Below, in pieces: positions 27,030 to 37,659 of a stretch of 64,000 nt of DNA (within the stretch, counting starts at the first letter, position 1; the number at the start of each line of letters is the position of its first letter). The notes beneath the pieces are model-generated. The model worked only from the letters and a program-made list of their open reading frames with translations, made no database searches and was not told where the DNA came from. The stretch comes from Trichinella spiralis. Lineage: Eukaryota > Nematoda > Enoplea > Trichinellida > Trichinellidae. Location of the stretch: contig CM012955.1 in assembly GCA_000181795.3 (NCBI GenBank), forward strand, positions 12,146,004-12,210,003. The letters run 5' to 3'. Position numbers and translations under genes: made by a program.

Positions 27030-27030
<1 letters not shown>
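25159..27030. other. Shared divergent upstream region of COG5 and the CCDC141-like gene
   Basis: This stretch contains no supported gene. A good acceptor-like sequence, a T-rich tract then gacag on the minus strand with its AG at 25236-25235, lies 77 nt upstream of the COG5 ATG; it could be a trans-splice or leader-intron site. The rest is AT-rich, becoming less so from about 26960 toward the candidate promoter at 27057. Confidence 0.4.

Positions 27031-27062
<32 letters not shown>
27031..27062. repeat. (TA)n microsatellite
   Basis: A pure TA dinucleotide tract of about 16 units. Its right end merges into the TATATAAAT of the candidate core promoter. Confidence 0.9.
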
Positions 27063-27065
<3 letters not shown>

Positions 27066-27091
27066 GCAGTGTTGAACAGCTGCTTTCAGTC
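27057..27091 (+). promoter_or_regulatory. Candidate TATA/initiator core promoter of the CCDC141-like gene
   Basis: TATATAAAT at 27057-27065 is followed by the initiator-like TCAGTC at 27086-27091. The A of the initiator is 31 bp from the first T of the TATA word, the standard spacing. A CpG-rich leader of about 290 nt follows, with the perfect palindrome gccgtcgacggc at 27168-27179 and a three-codon upstream frame at 27117, before the ATG at 27381. The TATA word arises at the end of a TA microsatellite, so chance cannot be dismissed. Confidence 0.4.
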
Positions 27092-27380
27092 GAGCTGCTT
27101 CTTTCAGCATTATTAAATGTGCGTTTGAGCGGAGAGGCCTGAACGCAGATCTACGCGAGCCGAGGCCGCCGTCGACGGCTACTCCATTGCTTACGCTTTC
27201 GGCGGAGCTGTTTTCCACACAAAAAAGACACCAGAAAACACCGAACGAACCGAAAGCGATCCCACAAGCACACTCAAATAACGAACGACTCACTGTTTGA
27301 TATTCAAACAGGATACAGTATACTGAAAGGTTGGTTCTGCTCTGGTTTTATTCATATTTTTTGGACTGGTAAAAAAACAA

Positions 27381-30300
27381 ATGGATCCCAATTCATACAA
27401 AACTGAACAAGAAAACAACACGTCATCCAGAACATCGACAACTACCATCAGCAGCATTGCTATAAAAGCCGGTGAAACGACACGTTTAGTTTTGGCAGTG
27501 CTACAAGTAAGCTTTTGTTCAATTTTCACTTTCACAAACGAGTCGCTTCTTTTAGAAAAAAAAATTAAACATATATTTTAATCTAATCACAATATTCTAC
27601 ATTAAAAACTTTAGCTATGAAAAAAAAACTGCTCAATTTTATTAATGCTATGCTGATCAAAAATCTGCTGCTTCTGCTGTCATGTTCTTTTATCAGTTTA
27701 ATCCAAGCGCTCAGCTTCTGAATGTGAATATTTTGAACTGCTTGTTTACTTTTTAACTGAACAGCATTCAAAATTAAAAATTTACATTTTCATGAATTTT
27801 CAAGTCAATATTTATTGTAATTTTCATTGCTAAGTTACAGCGTTGCAAAGTTTAAACAAATTTATGAACAAAGTGAAAAAGTGCTCAAAAATAAACAGGA
27901 GAATGTATTGCATCTGAATAGCATATTTTCTGTACTAATGTTTTCAATTTTTACTCGTTCCGGAAATTGTTGATTGAAGAAGCTGCTGCTGGGAACTATT
28001 TAAACTACACAGCTAGCTGCGTAGCACGCCTTTGATTGTCAATAATTAATCAAGCATATGTTAACAAGGCGCGGGCGATTCTTGCATTGTTCTACTATAC
28101 TACTTATTGTTTGTTGCTTGCATATTCTCTGAAGCTGTGCTTCTCTGAAACTTTTCCCCGTTACTCATTGAGAAGCTCATAAAAAACGACCACACATACG
28201 TACGCATGTACGCACACACAAACAATTTAAAATTGTCTGATTTGTCTATACGAATTTTAAATACCTCCTTCAATTAATAGCCTGAAGTGTAAAACTAAGC
28301 AACTGAAAACATCGCGATGCTTTATTCTTTAATTAAAACGTCATTTAATAATATCCAAGTCAGATTAAAAAATATTAAAGTTTCAAAATGGATTCTGCTA
28401 TTTGGATTTCTTTAATGGATAATTGCATTTTGAAACATTTTACAAGATTATGATCAACTGTTGCTTAACTTTTATTCAGCATTGATCCCCTTTCAAAGCA
28501 GCATATTTTTTGTTAAAATTTACTCAATTTTAACACTTTTTAAATGATTTTTATAGAGTCATATTTGATTAATGATCAACTGATTGATGTTAAATCAATT
28601 TCAAACTGAATGAACATAAGAAAATGAATAAAACGATGACATCGTTCTTGGATGTCCCAAAAATATTGATGCCCAAAGTACAATTTGTATGCTAATTTCA
28701 GAGCGGTGATGACATCCACATTGAAGTAGACAACATGGTACCATCCATGCTTGATATTGGGCAAACTTTCGAAGAAGCAGCAAAATTACAACAGCAGCAT
28801 TTGGAACTTATCAAGAAATTGCAGGTACATGATAGAAATAATAAGAATAACTTGTCGCTTTATTTGAGCAATACTTTACAAGTATAGTAAATTGGAATAT
28901 TAATTTTTTAAACAGTTAATAAATTTCATTAGAGATTTTTGCTTGAATATTCGAAATGTATTTCTGTTGATGATTATCACCATTAGTTATTTCCATTATG
29001 GTATTTTAAAAATTGTAATTGCACCTGTTTACTATAGGCAAAGCAAAGCAACATTGAAGAACTTTTATCAAAAGCGGATTCATTAGTTGCTCAGAAATCT
29101 GGATCTGAATCAATTGTGTACGAAGCGATGGCTGACAGTCTTGGCACTGCATGGAAGGATTTAAATAAGCAAATTCAAATTCGAGCTCAACTGCTTGAAC
29201 AAGCGGTCGAGTTTTATGGATGGGTGAACAAGGTATTATTATTATTCAGTGTTTTCTTATCACTTATGTTTATACATGACTTTGCATTTTTCAGTTTCAT
29301 GAAATTGCCGACCTTATTGAACATTTCTACTCGAAATTGTCAAATACGGATATAAATCAAGAAACGACAACGCAAAAATTAATCCACAAACATGAAAACA
29401 TTTCCACAGGTAATTTTAAAACTTTTTACAACAATAAGATTCAATTCTTTTGTTGCATGTATTGTATCCTGCAGTTTTTTATCTGTGCAAATTTTGAAAA
29501 TCTATAAAATTAAATGTCGTATTTTCTTTTTAATATTAATCATCAACTGAGATTAAATGCTTTCAGAACTGTTAGAAACGTTGATTGATGTAATGACCTG
29601 CGGTGAACGAGTGATTGAAAGACTGCGTGAAGTGGGCCATTTGGTGCAAAATACCGAAAGGATTAGAGAAACGTTGAATGCATGCGAACTTGTGGAAGAT
29701 GCAATGCTTCGCGCTGGGGAACGTGCTCAAAAGTTGAACGAAATATGGGAACAAAAGAAGCTACACTTAGGCTGGTCTATTCAAGCAAATCATGTATTTC
29801 AAAAGCTGAAAAAGCTGGAAAAGTGGGTAAAGGAGAAGCGTGATCGACTTCGTAAAGACGATTTGGGTGATTCAGAGATGTCCTCAGAGTATTTACTCAA
29901 AGATTGTCTTGAAATTATGGAAGAAGCAAAGGTAAGGTGTTTTTTCTATATTATTATTAATATTTGTATTGAAAGTGGATCTCTTTTAGCCAATAAATGA
30001 ATCAATGACAGAGTTGAAATGTGAGCTGGATCAACTTGTTGGAAAAGGCTACAGTGAAGCAGCGGAATTAAAGGCTGATTTGGAAAATTTGTCTCACCGA
30101 TTCAATAACATATGCCAACAATTAGAAAATCGCAAACAGTTACTGCAGATGGCTGTTTGCTTTTTTTCATCAGCAGCAACTGTGAGTTATTGTCAAATTA
30201 AATATTTATAGAAAAGAAGACAATTATTTACTTTGTTTTATTTTAGGCATCGAAAGATTTGAATAAAATTGAACAAGAAGTGCGATCAATGAGTCTTTCA

Positions 30301-33300
30301 AAGCGTAGCAATAAATTTAGCCAACTCCAAATGGAACTGGTGGTTCGAGCCAACTCATGTGCTGGCCCTGCAATTGCCTTGGGCAGGACACTTTTGCAGA
30401 GAGTCAATAATTCTGATTCTGGCGTCTCCGGAGTCATTGCTAAAGTAATAATACCGAGGCTTTAAGCGATATTCCTACTGTGTAATTAATTAATTAATTA
30501 ATTAATTAATTATAGGTGGAAGAGCTTGAAGAGCGATTGTCATTTATAAAAGGACTTTGTAAAGTTTACCAGGAAGAAACGGATGTGCGAGATCAGTTTT
30601 ACAGTGATTTTATGTCAAAATACAATGAATTGTACAGCTGGCTTGTTGCTCGAAATGAATTAATGCAAAATACGTTTGCAACATTTGGAAGTACTCAAAC
30701 CGCTGTTATGGATTTTCTGGACAGACACCGTCAGTTTAAAGTTGAATTTCAGGTAATTGAACTCTTATCCATTCAGAGCAAAACAACAAAGTATATAGTT
30801 ACTTCACAAAATACTTTTCTGAGACTCTTACACAAATCTTTTACCTTTATTAATTTTGGATTATTATCTTTATGGTTATCATTAGCTATGATTTAATTAA
30901 AACGATTACACATTTTAAATCTATTTCTCTACTTGTCATTGAAATTGCTTTGTAAATATTTTTAAGACCAAGTGATTGGAATATCAAATCACACCATACG
31001 CTTATTGTTTCCATTGGCTTATTTCATAATTTTGTTGTAGAACAAGTATCCTAGTTATGAAGCATTTTTAACGGAATCAAGTCATATTAATGAACGTTTA
31101 AAAGAAGAATATGGCACGCAAATTCGTCAGCTATCATCTGATGTCCAATCATTGTGGAATAAATTGCAAACTGCGATCGAAATTCGTCTTAGATTAGGCG
31201 AAATCTTTCTAACATTTTTAAAACAAGTTGACCAATTGAAATTGGACTTAAATGGAATGAAGCTGAAGTTGAAATTCACAGATCTAGATGGCAGCAGTGT
31301 TATTGATAATCTCTGGCCAAGTGCCGTGCATGTGCAACAAGAAATACAAGAAACGGTGGAACGATTTGCGCAGGAAAGTTCATCACTATCTGGTGATCCA
31401 AACTTGGACGTGAAGATGTGCCTTGCATATATGGAAGCTGAAATGGCAAAACTGACTGAGGAAATGCGACTTATTGCTGACATGTTCAAGGAATACCAAG
31501 ATCGACAAGCTCAAAAGAAAGACATCCTACAGAAATGGGCATCTCTAAAAGAAGACACGGATAAGGTTAGTACCCGGTTCAGTTATACAATTTTAAATAT
31601 AAAATTGACTTTAGTTTATTGACTGGATAAAACAACTTCAACGGCAGGCAGCTGATTTGTTCTGTGTATTTGATGCAATGCCAAATCAAGTATTGGCTGA
31701 CCATGAACAAATTTTGGAACGAATCTTGCCCCAAATGAAACAAGCTCATGAAGATCTTACATCTCGGCTGCTTAAATCTGAAAGTATTGCATCAAAAAGT
31801 GGCACTGATAGCAACTGCGAATTGGTAATAAGCCGTTTTGTTCAATCTCAACAGTTGTTGCAAAACGCTATTTACCACTATGAAGTTTTCTGTGCATTGA
31901 CTACAACCTTTTACCGAAATTTGAGTCAGGTATCTTTTGTCAAAGACATGTTAATATAAATTGATGTTTCTAATAATAAGCTTTAGATTGATGAATGGAT
32001 AGAAAAGCTTACCAGAGAATACGATGTATCACGAGCCCAAAGTGAGCATATAGATGTCATAGAACGTTGCTTATCAGACCGCAAAGCTGCTCTACAAACT
32101 TTGGGTGAACTCTTGTCAATGGTGAACAAAGAAGGCGAAGAAATTATGCGAAAAGCCAAACAACAGGTACGCTTTTTATAGATGAAGTCAATGAATTTAT
32201 ATTTTGTTTTGTTTCAATATTTATTTTTCAGAATGTACCAGCTGAAATTCGCAACGAATGCAAAAAAATTCGGCAGGTATTAGAAATAAGGCAACGTCGG
32301 TTTAAAGAACTAAGGGACTATGATACGCATTGGATTATAAAAGCAAAAGAGATACATGCTATACATGAAGAAATTGCACAGGTATGTATATATATATATA
32401 TATATAATATTTTACCATTTTTCTCAATTATAACCGAGAAGGTTGTTACTGTGTACGTACTGAATTACACCACTAGATATATAAAATTTTCTATGCAGAG
32501 AAAGTAGCCAGTAATATAAAACTTCATAAAAACTGAAATTGATTTGTTGCGAAATTTCAATTTGAATCTTTTAATTATACAAAAATGTATGTAAATGATA
32601 CAAATGAACGATATAAAGATGAAGAAAACAATATTCCTTATTTCAGGTTGAAAGAATATTATTAGACCTGCGCTCAGAATTAGATGATATTTGTCAGACT
32701 ATGGCAAAACATCCGAAATTGTTTGAAAACTGTATCCGTGATTTTGACTCTTTCATGACTAAATTTAAGGTAAATAACTTTGACTTGTTGCAGTTTTAGC
32801 TAAATGTAGTTTGCGCAGTGAATTGTTGTTGCGCATTATGTGTTCAAAATTTCCATAAAAGCATTTGTCATTTAAACGATGAAAGCATTTATTTCTAAGA
32901 ATATCATTAGAGATCATTATTGAAAACAACAAAAAATTGAACTTCATGTAACATAAATGCATTTCTAGATGACTGAAGACCGTGTAAGAAACATTTTTGC
33001 AAGATTAGAACTGGAACAATCTCTATCTCCTGATCTAGCAAATGATTCAAAACGATTACAAGATTTATGCTCAGAATTAGAGCGAGAGGTGCAACGTTTC
33101 CAAAAAAATCTTGCACCAGCTTCTACATACTGGAAACTTGTTGAAGAAACTGAAATCTGGATACAAGAAATTACTGAGTACATCATTGAAGTTAGACAAC
33201 GGTCTGCACATTGCCGCACGGCAGAGCAAGTAAAACAATTGACTGATGATTTCGACCGTCACATTAAAGAAGAAAAAGCAAAACAAGAGGAAAGGCTGAA

Positions 33301-36300
33301 CAAAATCAAAGAATCTGCGAAAATTCTTCACGGTAATTTTCACTAATAATAACATTTTATACAGAAGCCAAACTTGTGGAAATACAATAGTGTAGAAACT
33401 TACAAATAGAGAGCTATTAAAATGTAAATTAAACTTTTTTAGGTGAACAGTGGGATAATGGTATAGAACGTTATGTCAAGCAGTATAAAGAGATAATAGA
33501 TTCCTTAAGCGTAGTAAAATCCCAACTTTCCGATCTGAAAGAAGAGTACATTAGAAAGGAAAAGGTTGGTATTATGTTCATTATCATTATCTGCATTGAT
33601 CATTTGATGAAAATTGTAGGAAATTGCTGCATTGCAGGCACCGTACTTTACAAAATTGCTAGAAAGCACAATGGTAAAAGCATTCATTATTGATTTATTA
33701 TTTACTTTCTATGATTGAGTAGCTGAAGCTTAATGGATTGGAATATCGAATTAATTAATTTCGTGAATTTGATTTTTATTAATTAGTTGCGCAATCTCAA
33801 CTGTGCTTTGCTTGATTTTTAACAAATGCATTAATGTATTCAGGTACAAGAAGGTGATAAAGTAGAGCTAGTTTGTGAAGTTAGAGGTTGCCCTATTCCT
33901 GAAGTGGTGTGGATAAAAGAAGGTGTTGCTATTAAAGAAGACGAAATGTTGACCATTTCTCGCTCAGGAAACGTTTGCAAACTTTTAATAAAAGAAGCAT
34001 CATCATTGCATTCTGCTGAATTCTCATGTCAAGCAAGCAATACTGCTGGTACCTGTACTACTAGCTGTGTACTGCAAGTTAAAGGTGAACTATAGTAGTA
34101 TATTCTTTATAAACAGATTGATAACTTTATTATTCAGAAAAACCAAAAATTGTTTTGATTCCACCAGTATTTACTAAACCGTTGGAAAGTGCAACTATCC
34201 GAATTGGTGATTTTCATAAATTTAATTGCTATTATACTGGCTATCCTGCGCCATCAATTTCTTGGTTTAAGGTAAATGACTTTTGTAAAATACATCTTTG
34301 CCTTAACTTATATATCTATATATTTATTTATTTTAGAATGGACAACCAATATCAAGCAATGACAATTATGAAATTACCTTTTCTGAAGGACAGACTTCGT
34401 TGCTGATTAGAAAATCTACCAAACTGGACAATGCTGAATTCAGCTGTGTAGCTAATAATGAGGCTGGGGAAGCTACAACGACTTCATCGCTTTGTATTCA
34501 AAGTAATTCCATTTTTCATTTGAACTTTAAGCTGATTAACTACTCGTACTCGTGCTCAAACAAAAATAAAATGTTTCTGATTGTAGTAGAAATGAGTATG
34601 CTAGATCAGAAAGTAATCATATATGTAATCAATTTGCTGATTGATTGCAAACTGATTACATTTGCATTGCTGATGAAGTATAATGTACAGTAATAGGAAA
34701 ATAAAGTGTAATGTCTATTCAAATTATTAATTTATTCTAGCTTCGTATTTATTGCAATTAAAATCTCAAAGATTATTTAAAAACTTCACTAATGAATTCC
34801 CTTATAAACAACTGTTGTTACATTATTTACAGGTCAGCCTGAAGGCAAGCCTCCAGTATTTATTATACCTTTGCAAGATTTGGTTACTAAAGCCGGTGAT
34901 AAGTTAGTTCTTGAATGTCGTGTAACTGGTGAGCCAGTGCCACAGCTAACTTGGAAGTTCAATGACCACGTAATAGAAGCTGGAACTGATTTTGAAGTAC
35001 AAACAACAACTGGTCCTCTTTAGAATTCACCTTTGTAATTTTGAGCTGGTTCTTTGTAGATTATTCATGATTCAGATATTGCTTCCTTGATAATAAAGCA
35101 ATGTACACCGTTGCACAGTGGAAATTATTCAGTGATTGCGCATAATACAGCAGGGCAGGCTACCACAGCCTGCGTAATCAAGGTGACAGAGACGGTGACG
35201 GAGCAAAAATCACCGGAACATATCAAGCCTTATCTAGTTCAAGCTCTAAAATCAATCACAGTAACTGATAGTCTTCCAACTGAATTTTGTTGCGCATTCG
35301 AACCCAGTCGAGATATCAACGTATGTATCAGTGATACTGCAATTAATTGTAGCAATTATAATCGATTGTAGATTGTCTGGTACAAGGATGGTCAGCAGGT
35401 TAAACGAACTCCTCGTGTAGAAATGCTCCGTCAGGATTCACAATGTATGTTGCTCATTTCCGAAACGCGAGCATCAGATGCAGGTGAATACCGGTGTCAA
35501 GCTACAAATGCCGCCGGAAAGGCAGACACTCGTTGTTATTTAACGGTGCAACGTAAGTGGATCGCTAGGTTCAGCGTAAATTTCATTTTATATATTTTTA
35601 AGCACTCATTAAAACTCCATCAATACCGCAACCAGTCTATCAGCCTCCGCATTTTGTGCAAAAAATTAGCAACCAAACAATCATCGATGGTGGTAGAATT
35701 ATGTTTCAGGTTAGAGCTGTTGGCATGCCAACACCTGACATTTTTTGGTACAAAGATGGCATGCCAGTTACAGCTGACCGCAGCATTCAGGTATTTGCCA
35801 ACCAATAGCAAATTCTATGTCAAGTGAAAAATTTTGCAGATACTGAAAGACGAGTCTGGCTGGCATCGGTTGGTCATTGATCCGGTATCTAAGCATCACA
35901 TGGGGGTATATAAAGTGGTTGCTAAAAATTCCGTAGGAGAAGCTTCTTGTGATGCATCTTTACAAGTGAATGATCGACCAATGCAGCTTTCGCAAACAAT
36001 GACGAAAGTAAACGAGAGTTACATAATATGGAAAATAATGTTCAATTATTAAATATGTTTAATATTCTTTTAGACATCTACTGTGACATGTCTTGAAACC
36101 CATTCGATAACTACGAAAATCAGTTCACCGCCAACTATACTGCGTCCTTTGCAAGATGTTTATCAGTCTGTTGGTGGTTGCGTAATTCTGGAATGTGTTG
36201 CTGTTGGAACACCAAAGCCAAAAGCAACTTGGTTATTTAATGACGAGCCCATTAAAGCTGATCAATGGCATGAAATCTCTACATCTGGTGATAAGTACAC

Positions 36301-37659
36301 ATTGCGTGTGTCAGGACTAAAGCCAGATCAGTTTGGTAAATACAAGTTAGTAGTCGAAAACGAAGCTGGATATTCACAAACAGCAGCAAACATTCTGTGC
36401 GAAAAAGGTATGCTTTACAAATTATTTTTTTCTCACAAACTCTAGCTTTTTCTCTACATTGTTCTGTTTGTAAAAGTTGCAATGCAATTTTGCTAACAAA
36501 ATATAAAATATTTTCACCATGTTCAGAAAAGAAGACTAAGATAAGTGAAGAAAAAGAAATTTCAATGTTAGCAGAGTCAGAAAGTACGGCACAACCACCG
36601 CATTTTGTTCAGCCACTTGTTTCTAGTATGGTAACAGAATCTGATAAAGTCTACTTTGAAGGAATAGTGCAAGGTAAGTTTTTTTTTCTTTTTTCTGTTT
36701 TCGAAACAAGGCTGGGTGTTAAAGCATAACCGTAAACGTAACATAAATCGAGCTGTGCGGTTACTTTTGTGACAAAACAAACAAACAAACAAACAAATTT
36801 CAAAAAACTGTTAGCCAAATAACAATAAACTGTGCACAAAATATTGTAAAATATTTATCCTCGTGATGCTCTGAAAGCATATCGTTACGCGGTTTAAAGC
36901 CGCTCTGAAAAGTAATCATGCAGGAATACCTAAGCCAAAAATAAGTTGGCTGAAAGATGGAGTTAAACTGGATGAAAGCAACGTGTCCATTAGTCAAAAT
37001 GGCAACCAGGTACGTTGCTGCATTGAAAAGGCGACATTAGAAGATTCTGGCAGGTACACCTGTCAAGCCGAAAATTTGGCAGGAATAGCAATCAGCTCTG
37101 CCGTGCTTAGTGTGAAAGGTATTTAACTATTAAATAATGCTGAAATCAAATACTGAAAGTGAATTTGCATATTATCCAGTACGGGCTGTGGCGCCTGACT
37201 TTGTTCATCGTCTGGTCAGCTGCGAAAAAGTGGAAGGTGATGCCCTCCGTTGGGAAGCACAAGTAAGTGGCATACCGGAGCCACAAGTTTGTTGGCTACG
37301 TAACAACGAACCGATAAAAGACAGAACAGACATGCAGTTATTAGCAGTAAGTGCAAAATAAAAAATCTTAAATTCAGTTAATGTGGTAAGACGCATATAT
37401 TAAGCTTCCTTGTGGCGTGCATGTTCTTCAAATGCCTTGCTTAAAAATCAGCGATGCGGCCAAATTCACTATAGTTGCTGTTAATTGTGCTGGTGAAGCT
37501 CGGTCTACTGCTGATCTACTAGTACGAAAGCAATCTGATGCTCCATCTGTGCTTGCACATCAAACTCGTGTCATTGAACAACGTGTAGAGCTTGGACAAG
37601 AAAGAATGGGCTATCGTGCTGGACCATTGACTCCAAATTCTATGTTTAAAATCTTTTGA
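27381..37659 (+). CDS. CCDC141-like spectrin-repeat and Ig-domain protein
   Basis: I trace 29 exons with every phase closing, for 1988 residues: 27381-27506, 28702-28824, 29038-29232, 29295-29409, 29567-29931, 29990-30181, 30247-30444, 30516-30752, 31041-31565, 31615-31929, 31987-32166, 32232-32381, 32647-32769, 32969-33332, 33443-33564, 33638-33673, 33844-34084, 34138-34271, 34337-34502, 34833-34996, 35060-35320, 35372-35552, 35603-35790, 35840-36007, 36074-36407, 36527-36673, 36924-37118, 37180-37346 and 37405-37659. The start (STTTISSIAIKAGETTRLVL then VLQSGDDIHIEV, and YEAMADSLGTAWKDL) recalls the N-terminus of vertebrate CCDC141, a spectrin-repeat protein with one C-terminal Ig. Here eight I-set Igs follow the rod. 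The role is inferred as cytoskeletal or sarcomeric scaffolding. It sits 6 kb upstream of kettin, same strand. The stop at 37657-37659 may be terminal; a spliced extension is not excluded. Confidence 0.8.
27507..28701 (+). other. Intron 1 of the CCDC141-like gene
   Basis: A 1195-nt phase-0 intron after LAVLQ. Donor GTAAGC, acceptor AATTTCAG. First introns often carry enhancers; nothing specific is recognised here. Confidence 0.6.
30483..30513. repeat. (AATT)n microsatellite abutting a 3' splice site
   Basis: About seven units of a four-base AATT/TTAA repeat fill the 3' half of a 71-nt intron and run to within 2 nt of the TATAG acceptor at 30515. There is no pyrimidine tract. Confidence 0.85.
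34624..34660. other. 14-bp-arm hairpin inside an intron
   Basis: The left arm tgtaatcaatttgc and right arm gcaaactgattaca pair at 13 of 14 positions around a 9-nt loop. It lies in the 330-nt intron 34503-34832 of the CCDC141-like gene. It could be a decayed short inverted repeat; it is too short for a typical microRNA precursor. Confidence 0.5.
36745..36769 (-). repeat. Dispersed repeat fragment, copy A (25 bp)
   Basis: The 25-bp word here is the perfect reverse complement of 61794-61818. It lies in the intron 36674-36923, which is followed by (ACAA)n. A 25-bp identity cannot be chance, so both introns must carry pieces of the same repeat family or end sequence. No longer flanking match is visible. 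Confidence 0.6.

Larger units (their letters stand above)
27381..33564 (+). other. Spectrin-like helical rod of the CCDC141-like protein
   Basis: Exons 1-15 encode about 1110 residues of heptad-rich, highly charged helix with Trp and Leu at spectrin-like intervals: LGTAWKDLNKQIQIRAQLLE, KKLEKWVKEKRDRL, ELYSWLVARNELM, VQSLWNKLQTAIEIR, FIDWIKQLQRQAADLF, IDEWIEKLTREYDVS and EETEIWIQEITEYI. That length would hold roughly nine to ten triple-helical repeats of about 110 residues. Exon borders do not follow repeat borders. No calponin-homology, RhoGEF or kinase domain is present, which argues against a spectrin, a UNC-89/obscurin or a triple functional domain protein. Confidence 0.75.
33638..37659 (+). 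other. Eight tandem I-set Ig domains of the CCDC141-like protein
   Basis: Each domain starts with a PxF-type A strand and keeps the tryptophan of strand C: APYFTKLLES, PPVFTKPLES, KPPVFIIPLQD, KPYLVQALKS, PPHFVQKISN, PPTILRPLQD, PPHFVQPLVS and APDFVHRLVS. Most keep the F-strand DxGxYxCxAxN signature, for example EDSGRYTCQAENLAG. The first domain is assembled from a 36-nt exon (33638-33673) that supplies just the A strand. The last two domains lack the B-strand cysteine (VYFEGIV and LRWEAQV). There is no kettin-type linker between these Igs, which separates this protein from the downstream gene. Confidence 0.8.

Noticed and set aside
26979-27293. 104-codon minus-strand frame with a signal-peptide-like start in the CpG-rich leader
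   Set aside because: It overlaps the candidate promoter and leader, ends in a (YI)n run encoded by the TA microsatellite, and has no domain. It is most likely a chance frame in GC-richer DNA.
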